Shown one piece after another: positions 1 to 8,739 of a stretch of DNA of 64,000 bases. The position numbers and the translations under genes were made by a program. Where the stretch lies: contig NZ_QPJT01000004.1 in NCBI RefSeq assembly GCF_003337415.1, positions 1 to 64,000 of the forward strand, read 5' to 3'. Under the pieces are notes generated by a model. The model searched no databases. It was not told where the DNA came from and saw nothing but the letters and a program-made list of their open reading frames with translations. Numbering within the stretch: position 1 is the stretch's first letter; each line of letters starts with the position of its first letter. The DNA comes from Anaerobacterium chartisolvens (GTDB lineage Bacteria > Bacillota > Clostridia > Acetivibrionales > DSM-27016).

Positions 1-1157
1 TCCGTAGCCGCCATACCTGTGTTTCCTGCCGCATCAGTCAGGGTAACACTTACCGCTAGCGTCCCGTCAGTCAGCCCGCTTACATCTATTCCCGTCACCT
101 GCTGGGTTGCCGAAGTCACCGTTCCGCTCCCCGTTACAGGCGTTCCGCCTCCGGTGCTGCCTATAGTGTAGTCGTATGTACTGCCAACCTCTGCTCCCGC
201 AAATGTGAACGACATGGAGGCTTTATTTGAATTATTTATATATGCCTGATCTATTTCTATGGCATAGCCTATAGGCGCTGAAGTGTCCACCGTTATGGCA
301 AAGCTCCCGCTTGCAGACCAGTTTCCCGCGTCGTCCCTCTCCTGCACATACAGCGTATGTGTTCCGTCAGACAAGCTACTTCCGGGGGTATAGTATGTAT
401 CTGTTGTCTCGGTGGCTCCTGTGCTTAAGTCACTGCTGTTAACCTTGTACCTGTATGTACCATTGCCCGCATTGACTCCCTGTGTCCAGCCCCATGTGGG
501 AGTGGTATCATTTGTGGGTGTTGTGCCTGTTACATTGGGAGCATCTGGTGCATTTGTATTAGGCGGTAAATCCGTAGAAGCATTTTTAATCGTAAAGCTC
601 CACAGCATAAAATACCAATGCGCAGTTGTTCCAGCACCTTTTGTGTAATAAATTCTGAAAGAATCAATAATTTTATTTTGAGATTCGGTCATGTCAATGT
701 TGAAATTTTGATTTGTCCCATCCATAGGACTTGAATAAGCTGCTGTAGAAAATGCCTCTTCACCATTTGCATACCCCACAACATAAACATTATTATATAT
801 ACCGTCCTCCCACTCGCCAACATCCACATCCTCCAATTCAAAGCTTCCAAGGCCGTTAGAGCTTGTAACATCAAAATATACTGTTTCTTCACCTGTCTGA
901 TCACCATCTTCAAGCCACGCAGAAGTTTCATCATCTCCAAACACATATTTTGATGCCTTAAGCGAAAAGTAGCCATCATTACTTGCCGCTGTATCAGTCC
1001 CGTCATAATTAAAGTATGTATTGCCAAATGTATGCATCCCACCAATAGCTATGGGGTCAGCATAGGCATTAGCTGGAATGAAAACAAAAGCTGCAGTGAT
1101 GCATACAGAAAGTATAACTAAAATTGCTGATACTCTTTTTAGTTGTTGCCTTTGCAC
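1..1157 (-). CDS. Secreted Ig-like repeat protein, N-terminal part (runs off the window)
   Basis: The frame is open from a GTG at 1155-1157 to the window edge, so the C-terminus is missing. The GTG is preceded by a GGGGGAAAGGG ribosome binding site; the nearby ATG is out of frame. The protein starts with a signal peptide (basic MQRQQLKR, hydrophobic stretch, likely cleavage after ANAYA). An N-terminal domain of about 155 residues that I do not recognise follows. After it come Ig/fibronectin-like segments with the phrases GTTPTNDTTPTWGW, DGTHTLYVQERDDAGNW and TVDTSAP, typical of bacterial Ig-like repeats in large surface proteins. It is probably exported and bound to the surface or matrix; its ligand is unknown. 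It has its own promoter upstream. Confidence 0.75.
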   Translation of the reverse strand, partial: MQRQQLKRVSAILVILSVCITAAFVFIPANAYADPIAIGGMHTFGNTYFNYDGTDTAASNDGYFSLKASKYVFGDDETSAWLEDGDQTGEETVYFDVTSSNGLGSFELEDVDVGEWEDGIYNNVYVVGYANGEEAFSTAAYSSPMDGTNQNFNIDMTESQNKIIDSFRIYYTKGAGTTAHWYFMLWSFTIKNASTDLPPNTNAPDAPNVTGTTPTNDTTPTWGWTQGVNAGNGTYRYKVNSSDLSTGATETTDTYYTPGSSLSDGTHTLYVQERDDAGNWSASGSFAITVDTSAPIGYAIEIDQAYINNSNKASMSFTFAGAEVGSTYDYTIGSTGGGTPVTGSGTVTSATQQVTGIDVSGLTDGTLAVSVTLTDAAGNTGMAAT

Positions 1158-1197
1158 TGCCCTTTCCCCCTATCATAATTATTTATTATTAATAATC

Positions 1198-1227
1198 ATT
1201 ATATTATAATGTATGCTTCTTTGTTAA
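1198..1227 (-). promoter_or_regulatory. Sigma-A type promoter for the Ig-repeat protein
   Basis: On the minus strand TTAACA (1222-1227) and TATAAT (1198-1203) are separated by 18 bases, about 40 bases upstream of the GTG start. The motif match is by eye. Confidence 0.5.
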
Positions 1228-1233
1228 ATTCAC

Positions 1234-1284
1234 ATAACACCCATGTCTAACTGATTTCATCTTAATTTTAGACATAGGTGTTAT
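1234..1284 (-). terminator. Long stem-loop downstream of the discoidin-domain gene
   Basis: The arms at 1234-1250 and 1268-1284 are 17 bases each with one mismatch, which becomes a G-U pair in the minus-strand RNA; the loop is 17 bases. It lies 34 bases past the stop of the 1318-2388 gene. There is no strong U-tract, so termination is likely but not certain. Confidence 0.45.
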
Positions 1285-1317
1285 AAATTAAGCAACAATA
1301 TTAAAAGCTTTTATTGC

Positions 1318-2388
1318 TTACACTATAGTTATTCCATATTCTTCACTGTCAACCCCGATACTGCTTGTCACATTGATAGGTATTCTTGTTGTACCTACAA
1401 CTACAGGTATTGAGCTAGAAGTCTCACCGCTGATTAGATTTTGGTCACCATTTACAAGGATTGCTGCACTTGTATCCTGCGAGTAAGGCGTAATGGTAAC
1501 ATTTGTTATTGTATTGGGTATATCGCAATTATACTCTGTCTGACCCGTAATAATGTCTATAGTTTGCGTTGTAGGTGATTTCCCACTTTTATAGGTTACA
1601 TCAACTTTTGTTAAATACGGGCTGCTTGCCCTCGTCACCGTCACAGTGTACGTTGTCTGCGAAGTACTGTCGCCTGCCGTTACCTGAACCGGAATTGCAT
1701 TGCTTCCCACGTTAAGGCTGACAGGTGCAGACGGCTGACCGTTTGTTGCCGCTACTCCATTCACCTTGATTATCGCATTGCCCTGCTCGGCAGTGGGGGT
1801 CAGTGTGACGGAAGCTGTATCATATGGTACGGTGGCAGTATATGCTGTAGTATTCATGTTAAACGTAGGCTGCATTACGATACACTGCTGTGCGGTATTG
1901 TTCAGAACCAGATTTGTCAGCTTGGAGCTGTCCGGCGCCTTATAAATTTCAAGCTCCATGGCCGAAGCTAACTTGGTATTGCATCTAAGTCCCTTGCTGA
2001 CATACATCCTGAAATACCTGTATGTAACTATACTGGGAAGGGTGTGATCAACTATGGCCAAACTGTTTCCGGTAACGGTATCCAAATCAGTCCATAGTGC
2101 GCTGTTGCTCATACTGCGTTCATCAGTTACGGTATTACTTCCCTGAAGCTTAAAATCCACAATGTTATAATCGGGAGAAGCCCACCCGGCCGTACTCATA
2201 TTTCTGATAATCCATCTGTTGACCCTGTAAGCAACTCCCAAATCGACACATATCCATCCGGGCAAATTGCAGCAGAGCCACCTGCTCGTGGGAGCAGTGC
2301 TTCCGTTCACAGCTCTCCCGGCAGTATAAGGCAAAACACTTGAGCTTGAATAAGCAGGCCTGTTTAAAGCCAAATTAATAGCACTCAT
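1318..2388 (-). CDS. F5/8 type C (discoidin) plus cadherin-like domain protein without signal peptide
   Basis: I chose the ATG at 2388 (356 residues), with AGAGGG 8 bases upstream; a GTG three codons earlier is possible. Residues about 3-150 read as a discoidin/F5-8C carbohydrate-binding domain (SAINLALNRPAY, SRWLCCNLPGWICVDLG, YRYFRMYV, ELEIYKA). Two cadherin-like beta-sandwich domains follow, around residues 165-255 and 262-355; the first has the family phrases TAYTATVPYDTASVTLTP and NAIPVQVTAGDSTSQTTYTV. Discoidin domains usually bind glycans outside the cell, but no signal peptide or membrane segment is visible here. It may leave the cell by a non-classical route or belong to a particle. 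The gene is divergent from two tail-collar genes, also leaderless. Domain calls are firm; the function is not known. Confidence 0.8.
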   Translation of the reverse strand: MSAINLALNRPAYSSSSVLPYTAGRAVNGSTAPTSRWLCCNLPGWICVDLGVAYRVNRWIIRNMSTAGWASPDYNIVDFKLQGSNTVTDERSMSNSALWTDLDTVTGNSLAIVDHTLPSIVTYRYFRMYVSKGLRCNTKLASAMELEIYKAPDSSKLTNLVLNNTAQQCIVMQPTFNMNTTAYTATVPYDTASVTLTPTAEQGNAIIKVNGVAATNGQPSAPVSLNVGSNAIPVQVTAGDSTSQTTYTVTVTRASSPYLTKVDVTYKSGKSPTTQTIDIITGQTEYNCDIPNTITNVTITPYSQDTSAAILVNGDQNLISGETSSSIPVVVGTTRIPINVTSSIGVDSEEYGITIV

Positions 2389-2613
2389 TTTTTCCACCCT
2401 CTCAAATTAATATAAATAAAATATAGACATATTATAATAACCCTTGTCATCGTATATGACTTACTATAATTATAAACAATTACCATTGAAAAATCTACAC
2501 TTATTTTACTTTTAAGCGTAAAATAATATATTAGTACTATAATTGACATATTTTAATGATGATTATATAATTTATATATGTAAATAAAAATTGTCATTAA
2601 AGGAGGACTTTTT

Positions 2614-2856
2614 ATGGATGCTATTTTGAGTCAAATTCAGTTATTTCCATTCACCTTTGAAATGATGGGCTGGATGTCCTGTCAGGGGCAAACACTCCAG
2701 ATAATGCAAAATCAGGCGTTATTCTCTCTTATAGGTGCTACATACGGGGGAGACGGCAGAACTACCTTCTGCCTGCCTAACTTGAAAGGTGCGGAGCCGC
2801 TTCCGGGCACGAGGTACTACATTGCTACCGAGGGTCTTTATCCCCAAAGGCAGTAG
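2614..2856 (+). CDS. Miniature phage tail-collar (MdpB-like) protein, copy 1
   Basis: This 80-residue protein has an ATG preceded by AGGAGG (2601-2606) with 7 bases of spacing. The first 60 or so residues match the tail-collar domain of microcystin-dependent protein (MdpB)/phage tail fibre proteins: QIQLFPFTFEMMGWMSCQGQ, NQALFSLIGATYGGDGRTTF and CLPNLKG. Family members are usually about 170-180 residues, with a long variable middle before a C-terminal strand ending in IALQGIYPSR. Here the collar runs straight into YYIATEGLYPQRQ, so head and tail are kept and the middle is missing. There is no signal peptide. A paralogue lies 70 bases downstream. The function of non-phage members is not settled. 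Confidence 0.8.
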   Translation: MDAILSQIQLFPFTFEMMGWMSCQGQTLQIMQNQALFSLIGATYGGDGRTTFCLPNLKGAEPLPGTRYYIATEGLYPQRQ

Positions 2857-2914
2857 TGTGCTGCGGCTTATTATTGAAATTTAACAAATTTTATTTTAAG
2901 AAGGGGGGATTTTT

Positions 2915-3160
2915 ACGGATCCTATTTTGAGTCAAATTCAGCTTTTCCCATTTAATAATTTTGAAATGGAATACTGGTCATCCTGCCAAGGCCAGACGCT
3001 TCAGGTAAACCAGAATCAGGCGTTGTTTTCACTTATCGGCTTTACCTATGGAGGTAACGGCAGCACTACCTTCTGCCTGCCGGATTTGAGAGGCGCGGAG
3101 CCCATCCCCGGCATGAGATACTACATAGCTACTGCCGGACTTTATCCTCAAAGACAGTAA
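2915..3160 (+). CDS. Miniature tail-collar protein, copy 2, with ACG at the start position
   Basis: It is a close paralogue of the preceding gene with the same shortened architecture and the same ending (YYIATAGLYPQRQ). Where copy 1 has ATG, this copy has ACG (2915-2917), in the same context and at normal spacing (6 bases) from a GGGGGG ribosome binding site at 2903-2908. The next usable codon is TTG at 2927, 18 bases from that site, which is too far for efficient initiation and would drop four conserved residues. The gene either uses a rare ACG start, initiates weakly at TTG, or has just lost its start. The reading frame is otherwise intact, which argues for recent change or real expression. 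Confidence 0.65.
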   Translation, partial: TDPILSQIQLFPFNNFEMEYWSSCQGQTLQVNQNQALFSLIGFTYGGNGSTTFCLPDLRGAEPIPGMRYYIATAGLYPQRQ

Positions 3161-3178
3161 TCTTTACGAAACACACAT

Positions 3179-3218
3179 CCATAAGGGGGAGTCGGAAATT
3201 CCTCCCCTCCCCCTATGG
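3179..3218. terminator. GC-rich stem-loop between converging genes
   Basis: The arms 3179-3191 and 3207-3218 are complementary apart from one bulged base. They lie between the 3' end of the tail-collar gene (3160) and the 3' end of pflA (3244). The position fits a shared terminator, but there is no U-tract on either side. Confidence 0.4.
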
Positions 3219-3243
3219 CTCACAAATATGGTTCAATATCAAT

Positions 3244-3984
3244 TCAATCTACGCTTTTACCTGACTCCAGAATATCTCTGGCTTTTTTAACCTGCTCCTC
3301 CGTTGGGCTTTCCACTCCCTCAAGTAGGTATTTTTGCCCCAGCTTATCCCACTTGAAGGCTCCCATGCTGTGATACGGAAGCACCTCTATTTTTTCGACA
3401 GTCTTAATCTGGCTTATAAATTCCGCCGCGGGCTTTAGGTCCTCTTCTCCATCGGTATACCCCGGTATAAGCACATACCTTATCCATATGGGAATCCCCT
3501 TTTGCGCCGCATAAAAGGCGAATTCCCTTATTCTGCTATTACCGACCCCGGTTATAGCCCTGTGCTTTTCGTCAACCGCATGCTTTATGTCCAGCAGTAT
3601 GAGATCAGTGTAGCAAAGCAGCTCCCTCACCCTGTCCATATCCGCAAAGCCCGAGGTGTCCAAGGCTGTATGCACGCCTATCTCCCGGCACCGCTTAAAC
3701 AGCTCCGCTACAAAATCCGCCTGCAGAACAGGTTCCCCCCCTGTAACCGTTATGCCTCCCCCGGAGGCTTTGATATAATTCATATATTTGCTTACCTGAT
3801 CTATAATTTCATCCACGGTATACTGCTTTCCACCCAACGGATCCCATGTATCCCTGTTATGGCAGTACAGACACCTGAGAGGACATCCCTGCATGAACAC
3901 CACAAACCTTATTCCCGGCCCGTCCACCGTACCGAAGGTTTCAAAGGAATGCACCCTCCCGTAAAGCTCTTTATTCCCAGTCAT
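3244..3984 (-). CDS. pflA: Pyruvate formate-lyase activating enzyme
   Basis: This 246-residue radical SAM enzyme installs the glycyl radical on pyruvate formate-lyase using S-adenosylmethionine and a 4Fe-4S cluster. The cluster ligands are Cys34, Cys38 and Cys41 in GCPLRCLYC, after the conserved FGTVDGPGIRFVVFMQG. Other family landmarks are the SAM-binding GGGITVTGGEP near residue 75 and the C-terminal LPYHSMGAFKW. Length is normal for the family. It lies 20 bases downstream of pflB on the same strand, the usual operon order, so the two are probably co-transcribed. It acts in the cytoplasm under anaerobic conditions. Confidence 0.95.
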   Translation of the reverse strand: MTGNKELYGRVHSFETFGTVDGPGIRFVVFMQGCPLRCLYCHNRDTWDPLGGKQYTVDEIIDQVSKYMNYIKASGGGITVTGGEPVLQADFVAELFKRCREIGVHTALDTSGFADMDRVRELLCYTDLILLDIKHAVDEKHRAITGVGNSRIREFAFYAAQKGIPIWIRYVLIPGYTDGEEDLKPAAEFISQIKTVEKIEVLPYHSMGAFKWDKLGQKYLLEGVESPTEEQVKKARDILESGKSVD

Positions 3985-4004
3985 TGCTCCAACCCCACTT
4001 TAAT

Positions 4005-6239
4005 CTATATTTTTTCGTGTATCGTCCTGTTTATTACATCAAGCTGTTGCTTTCGCGAAAGCCTTACAAAATTAACGGCATATCCCGAAACCCTTATTGT
4101 GAGTTGAGGATACTTTTCGGGATGCTCCATGGCATCTAACAGCGTTTCCTTTTCAAATACGTTTATATTTATATGATGCCCGCCGTCCTTAAAATATCCG
4201 TCCAGCAACGCAGAAAGGTTTTTTATCCTTGTATCCTCATCCCTGCCCAGAGCCCTTGGTATAATGGAAAAGGTGTATGATATCCCATCCTGGGCATATT
4301 CATAAGGAAGCCGTGAAATGCTTTTAAGCACCGCAAGAGCCCCGTTAATATCTCTTCCGTGCATGGGATTTGCCCCCGGAGCAAGAGGCTCCCCTGTTTT
4401 TCTCCCGTCAGGCGTATTCCCTGTCTTCTCTCCATATACGACATTTGATGTTATGGTAAGAATAGATAAGGTTGGCATCGCTCCCCTGTAAGTCCTCTGC
4501 TTCCTGAGCTTATCCATGAACACCTTTACAAGCATTGTAGCAATAGAGTCAACCGCCTCGTCATTGTTTCCGTATTTGGGATAATCGCCCTCCACCTTAA
4601 AATCCACCACAAGCCCTTCAGAATTTCTTATTGCCTTAACTTTTGCATATTTTATCGCGCTTAAAGAGTCTGTCACCACCGACAGCCCCGCAACACCGCA
4701 AGCCATTGTCCTGAATACCTCTCTGTCGTGCAGCGCCATTTGAAGCCTTTCATAGCAATATTTGTCGTGCATGGAATGTATGATATTCAGTGTATTCATA
4801 TAGAGCCTCGCAACCCAGTCCAGCACCATGTTAAGCCTGTCCTTCACATCGTCATACTCAAGGTACTCGCCTTCAACCGCCGAAAATCTGGGCGCCACCT
4901 GTATGCCCGACATCTCATCCCTTCCGCCGTTTATTGCATACAGCAGTGCTTTTGCAAGGTTGCACCTTGCCCCGAAAAACTGCATCTGCTTGCCCAGCCT
5001 CATTGCCGACACGCAGCACGCTATTGCATAGTCGTCCCCCCAATGATGCCGCATTATATCGTCACTTTCATACTGTATGGAGCTGGTATGGATAGACACC
5101 CTTGCACAGAATTTCTTAAATTCCGACGGCAGATTCACAGACCACAGCACTGTCATGTTGGGTTCTGGAGCTGGGCCAAGATTGAACAGTGTGGTTAACA
5201 TCCTAAAGGATGATTTTGTTACAAGAGTCCTCCCGTCCAAGCTCATGCCTCCTATGCTTTCCGTCACCCACGTGGGATCTCCGCTAAAGAGCTTTTCATA
5301 TTCCGGAGTCCTCAAAAATCTCACTATGCGCAGCTTTATTACCAGTTGGTCTATAAGCTCCTGTGCCTGCGCTTCATCCAGCCTTCCGGCTTTTAAGTCC
5401 CTCTCTGTATATATGTCGAGGAAGGTGGAAATCCTGCCTATGCTCATGGCTGCACCGTTCTGCTCCTTCACCGCGGCAAGATATGCAAAATACAGCCACT
5501 GCACAGCCTCGGAAGCATTTTCCGCGGGACGGGACACATCGAAGCCGTAGCCTGCCGCCATACTCTTAAGCAGCTTAAGAGCCTTTATTTGTTCACTTAT
5601 TTCCTCTCTGTTTCTTATGGTGTCCGAATCAATATAGTCATACTCCAAGCTTTCCATTTCGTAATTTTTTTCGTGTATAAGCCTGTCAACGCCATATAGA
5701 GGCACTCTCCTGTAATCTCCTATTATTCTCCCTCTCCCGTAGGCATCGGGAAGCCCCGTAATTATTCCCGCCTTTTTGGCTCTGCGCATTTCGGGGGTAT
5801 ATACGTCATATACGCCTTCATTATGAGTCTTTCTAAAGCTTGTGAATATCTCAAGCACATCGGGGTCCACCCTTTTGCCGTATGCCTCACAGCCCTTCTC
5901 AATCATGCGTATTCCGCCAAAGGGCATTATCGCACGCTTAAGAGGCTCATCAGTCTGAAGGCCCACCACCTTTTCCAGTTCCTTATTAATATATCCGGGA
6001 CGGTGAGAGCTTATGGTGGAAATTGTATGTGTGTCCACATCAAGCACTCCCCCCTTCTCCCGCTCCATTTTCAGCAATACCTTCACCTGCTCCCACAGCT
6101 TTTGCGTGGACTGTGAAGGGCCGCACAGAAAGCTGTCATCCCCCTCATAGGGAGTATAATTTAGCTGTATAAAATCCCTGACATCTATTTCGGTACACCA
6201 GTTGCCTTGTTTAAATCCCTTCCACGCCTCCATGCTCAT
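4005..6239 (-). CDS. pflB: Formate acetyltransferase (pyruvate formate-lyase)
   Basis: This 744-residue glycyl radical enzyme converts pyruvate and CoA to acetyl-CoA and formate, the main anaerobic route from pyruvate in many fermenters. The catalytic cysteine pair is Cys408-Cys409 (IACCVSAM). The glycyl radical site is Gly719 in [17 protein letters not shown] near the C-terminus. GHHININVF and the N-terminal WKGFKQGNW are also typical of PflB rather than of diol dehydratase relatives. Length is normal. The start at 6239 has AGAAAGGG upstream. pflA follows directly. A 32-base near-perfect palindrome lies just upstream (6261-6292). Confidence 0.95.
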   Translation of the reverse strand: MSMEAWKGFKQGNWCTEIDVRDFIQLNYTPYEGDDSFLCGPSQSTQKLWEQVKVLLKMEREKGGVLDVDTHTISTISSHRPGYINKELEKVVGLQTDEPLKRAIMPFGGIRMIEKGCEAYGKRVDPDVLEIFTSFRKTHNEGVYDVYTPEMRRAKKAGIITGLPDAYGRGRIIGDYRRVPLYGVDRLIHEKNYEMESLEYDYIDSDTIRNREEISEQIKALKLLKSMAAGYGFDVSRPAENASEAVQWLYFAYLAAVKEQNGAAMSIGRISTFLDIYTERDLKAGRLDEAQAQELIDQLVIKLRIVRFLRTPEYEKLFSGDPTWVTESIGGMSLDGRTLVTKSSFRMLTTLFNLGPAPEPNMTVLWSVNLPSEFKKFCARVSIHTSSIQYESDDIMRHHWGDDYAIACCVSAMRLGKQMQFFGARCNLAKALLYAINGGRDEMSGIQVAPRFSAVEGEYLEYDDVKDRLNMVLDWVARLYMNTLNIIHSMHDKYCYERLQMALHDREVFRTMACGVAGLSVVTDSLSAIKYAKVKAIRNSEGLVVDFKVEGDYPKYGNNDEAVDSIATMLVKVFMDKLRKQRTYRGAMPTLSILTITSNVVYGEKTGNTPDGRKTGEPLAPGANPMHGRDINGALAVLKSISRLPYEYAQDGISYTFSIIPRALGRDEDTRIKNLSALLDGYFKDGGHHININVFEKETLLDAMEHPEKYPQLTIRVSGYAVNFVRLSRKQQLDVINRTIHEKI

Positions 6240-6260
6240 AAGTCACCCTTTCTTAGAAAA

Positions 6261-6292
6261 AAATATAGTACGGCTTAAGCCTTACTATATTT
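6261..6292 (-). promoter_or_regulatory. 32-base palindrome just upstream of pflB (operator or terminator/attenuator)
   Basis: AAATATAGTA and TACTATATTT flank a GGCTTAAGCC core, with one mismatched pair. In minus-strand RNA the stem is followed by a run of U, which looks like an intrinsic terminator. It starts 22 bases upstream of the pflB ATG, where an operator or an attenuator would also lie. I cannot separate these roles from sequence. Confidence 0.5.
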
Positions 6293-6344
6293 ATACCCTT
6301 GTATGGGAGATTTAATGTTAAATATTATTGGGAAACATTCGTAC

Positions 6345-6383
6345 GGAACACCCCCTGTGGTGTTCCGCCACGGGGGGCGTTCC
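6345..6383 (-). terminator. Strong GC hairpin abutting the PDZ gene stop codon
   Basis: The arms 6345-6360 and 6368-6383 pair fully over 16 bases in minus-strand RNA when G-U pairs are allowed, with a 7-base loop. The hairpin begins next to the stop codon of the PDZ gene. No U-tract follows, so it may be a terminator or an mRNA-stabilising hairpin. Confidence 0.5.
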
Positions 6384-7643
6384 CTACAATGGCCTTCCTG
6401 TCCCCTTAAAACGCTGCACCATGTTTTTTAATACGCTCATGTCTTCAAAATAATCTATGTTGTATGTGATGCGCTCCTCCCGGGGAACAGTCATTATTTC
6501 CAGATTGTCCGCTCCGTTTGGAAAGCATCTGTACTCATAGTATTTTTTGTTACCGTCTGCGTCAACGGCATCCACCCATATGAATGTGGGGAATTCCATC
6601 AGTGCCCCCGCTATTCCCTCCTCGGTCTGTACGTCCTTTCCGTTTACACTCAGTATTACATCTCCACGCTTCATCCCCATTCTATGTGCATGGCTTCCGA
6701 CAGGTATATCAAATACCTTTACTCCTCTTCTTACCGTTTCAAACAACGGCCGCCCGTTCTTCTCCCTATGCTTCCCGTAAATTATTATTCCCTCGTGCCC
6801 CGCAATGGCAAAAACCGCACCTATTATTTTAAATACATGCAGGTACACGGAAGCCCATGCAACAATTAACAGAATAATGCTGTAGATTAAAAGCCTTCCC
6901 GCAGTTTCACGGCTTTTTTTATCGGGCTCCTTTGTAATACAAACATCGGAGTAACCAAGCACAGCGGCTATGCATCCCAGCCCAAGGCTTGACGCAGCAC
7001 CTGCGGCTTCAGGTTTGAACGGCATCCAGCCCCCGCCTGCAATAATATCCAGCAGCGATTGTCCAGTAGCTCCCGGAAGGAATGTCAGAAGCACTACCGG
7101 CACAGGCCAAAACCTCTGTGTAAAAAAGGCTCCCACTATGCCACTCTTGTGCTTAATAAGCACTGGAATCGTGTATTTCCCCGGGCTTGCATATATCATT
7201 GCACTTTCCACAATGTGCAGTATGGCAATCAACGCCAGTATTGAGGAAGCATCGGAGCTCTTAAACCCCAAAACGGTATTAATCAGAGCCAGTATTCCCC
7301 CCGCATAGGCAATGCATAAATACCTTATATTTATAAGCCTCAGAATAATCAATATAAGCACCATGTATTCATATGACCTTGAATCAACAGTGATACCCCC
7401 GACAACAGAAAAAAAGCTTGCTATAAAGCCCGCCACCGCCCCAAAAAGCACCGACTCTTTTACCAAATCTCTTACTGTCCCTACAGGCTTTACAAAGCGG
7501 CCATCCTCAAGCATTTTATATTTTTCATATTGATCCCTTATTACATATACAAGCATTGCATAAACAACAAGAAATATAAAATTCAGCAAAAAGGAACTTG
7601 CCAATTGAGCAGCTATGGCAGAGGCTATTTCTAATAATGCCAA
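6384..7643 (-). CDS. Polytopic membrane protein with C-terminal PDZ domain (MinJ-like layout)
   Basis: The first 290 or so of 419 residues are strongly hydrophobic, with roughly seven to eight membrane segments. They are followed by a PDZ domain around residues 300-375 (VFDIPVGSHAHRMGMKRGDV, SVNGKDVQTEEGI) and a short charged tail. Membrane segments followed by one PDZ domain and no protease domain is the layout of Bacillus MinJ, which bridges DivIVA and MinD at division sites. I use that only as a comparison of layout. No catalytic serine protease motif is visible. It is divergent from the TPR gene at 7846. Confidence 0.7.
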   Translation of the reverse strand: MALLEIASAIAAQLASSFLLNFIFLVVYAMLVYVIRDQYEKYKMLEDGRFVKPVGTVRDLVKESVLFGAVAGFIASFFSVVGGITVDSRSYEYMVLILIILRLINIRYLCIAYAGGILALINTVLGFKSSDASSILALIAILHIVESAMIYASPGKYTIPVLIKHKSGIVGAFFTQRFWPVPVVLLTFLPGATGQSLLDIIAGGGWMPFKPEAAGAASSLGLGCIAAVLGYSDVCITKEPDKKSRETAGRLLIYSIILLIVAWASVYLHVFKIIGAVFAIAGHEGIIIYGKHREKNGRPLFETVRRGVKVFDIPVGSHAHRMGMKRGDVILSVNGKDVQTEEGIAGALMEFPTFIWVDAVDADGNKKYYEYRCFPNGADNLEIMTVPREERITYNIDYFEDMSVLKNMVQRFKGTGRPL

Positions 7644-7773
7644 TGAAGGTCCACTCCTATCATGGAAAAATATTTTATGACGTTAATGCTGTGAGTTTCC
7701 CATACCGCTTATATTATACCATATTTTATTCTTTAATACATTTTCAAAATGCATATTTTGCCCGCCTTATTGC

Positions 7774-7803
7774 TTGCGGCAGGTATACCCCTGGGTTTAT
7801 AAT
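7774..7803 (+). promoter_or_regulatory. Probable promoter of the TPR gene
   Basis: TTGCGG (7774-7779) and TATAAT (7798-7803) are spaced by 18 bases, 42 bases upstream of the ATG at 7846. It lies in the 202-base divergent region shared with the PDZ gene. Confidence 0.45.
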
Positions 7804-7845
7804 GATATATAATATAAGCAACATTAAACTTTTGGAGGTAGACCT

Positions 7846-8664
7846 ATGAACAGAGTGAAAAAAGTTCTTATTAACCTTGTTCTTCCCTTAATTGTAATAT
7901 TCATATTGTTTACGTACAACCTCTTTCTGGGTATAGCCGGAATTTTGGCATACATTGCCTATATAGCCTATACCATCAGAACGGCAATATTTGTTTTTCT
8001 AGGGAACATAAGATACTCAAAGGGAGACTTAAAGGGCTCGTCAGAATACTTAAGAAGGGCCTATATCACAGGGAAATGCAAGCCTGCCACTACCGCCTCC
8101 TATGCCTATCTCCTTCTGAAGTCAGGAAATATTGAGGAATCGGAAAAAATACTTGAGCGCCTCGCGGCATCCGATATCAGCAGTGACGATAAAATGCTTG
8201 TAAAGTCCAATCTTGCGCTGGTATACTGGAAAAAGGGCATGATAGACGAGGCTGTGGATATGCTTACGGAGGTGTTTGAGAGCTATAGAAATACTACCGT
8301 ATACGGAAGCCTGGGCTATATGCTTATACTGAAGGGAGATCTGGAAAGGGCGTTAACCTTCAATTTGGAGGCATATGACTATAACGGCAGCAATCACGTC
8401 ATACTTGACAATCTTGGACAAACCTACTATCTTAGAGGAGAATATGAAAAGTCGCTTGAGATTTTTGAAAAGCTGGTATCCCAAAAGCCCTCCAGCCCCA
8501 GTACATACTACAACTATGGTCTGCTTTTAGACAAGCTCGGCAGGCCTGCCGACGCTTTGGAAAACCTCAAAAAAGCGCTGGGCTATAATATAACCTTCCT
8601 AAGTGCCGTGACAGAGGATGAAATAAAGGACAAAATCAGCGATATAGAAAAAAGGATGGGCTGA
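7846..8664 (+). CDS. TPR-repeat membrane protein
   Basis: The 272-residue protein has two N-terminal membrane segments (about residues 8-28 and 30-52) followed by cytoplasmic tetratricopeptide repeats. The repeats are recognisable in SYAYLLLKSGNIEESEKILE, NLALVYWKKGMIDEAVDMLT, LGQTYYLRGEYEKSLEIFEK and YNYGLLLDKLGRPADALENL. TPR arrays are protein-docking scaffolds; the partner is not evident. The ATG has a strong GGAGG with 7 bases of spacing. Its 3' end abuts the truncated toxin gene on the opposite strand, so the locus beyond its stop has been rearranged. Confidence 0.8.
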   Translation: MNRVKKVLINLVLPLIVIFILFTYNLFLGIAGILAYIAYIAYTIRTAIFVFLGNIRYSKGDLKGSSEYLRRAYITGKCKPATTASYAYLLLKSGNIEESEKILERLAASDISSDDKMLVKSNLALVYWKKGMIDEAVDMLTEVFESYRNTTVYGSLGYMLILKGDLERALTFNLEAYDYNGSNHVILDNLGQTYYLRGEYEKSLEIFEKLVSQKPSSPSTYYNYGLLLDKLGRPADALENLKKALGYNITFLSAVTEDEIKDKISDIEKRMG

Positions 8665-8685
8665 TACGGAAATGCAAGAGGGAGG

Positions 8686-8739
8686 TGTCTGCCAGTATAG
8701 ATAATCCTCCCATGCTTCATCAAACCAAACTTTTCTCAT
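8686..8739 (-). pseudogene. YoeB/Txe-type toxin, N-terminal remnant only
   Basis: The ATG (8737-8739) overlaps the antitoxin TGA by one base (TGATG), the usual coupling in toxin-antitoxin pairs. The frame reads MRKVWFDEAWEDYLYWQT, a clear match to the start of YoeB-family mRNA interferases. After these 18 codons the sequence is unrelated and soon enters the antisense of the TPR gene end. YoeB proteins are about 85 residues with catalytic residues towards the C-terminus, so this remnant cannot be toxic. The breakpoint is 21 bases from the TPR stop codon, which points to a deletion or rearrangement. Confidence 0.7.

Noticed and set aside
689-1045. Minus-strand ORF of 118 residues inside the Ig-repeat gene
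   Set aside because: It is in another frame of the continuous GTG-started frame 1-1157, which has a signal peptide and Ig-like repeats; this ORF has no recognisable features.
8680-8700. GTGTCTGCC at the toxin breakpoint also occurs in the 23708-23830 element
   Set aside because: The match is nine bases and the same bases encode the conserved toxin residues, so chance is enough to explain it.
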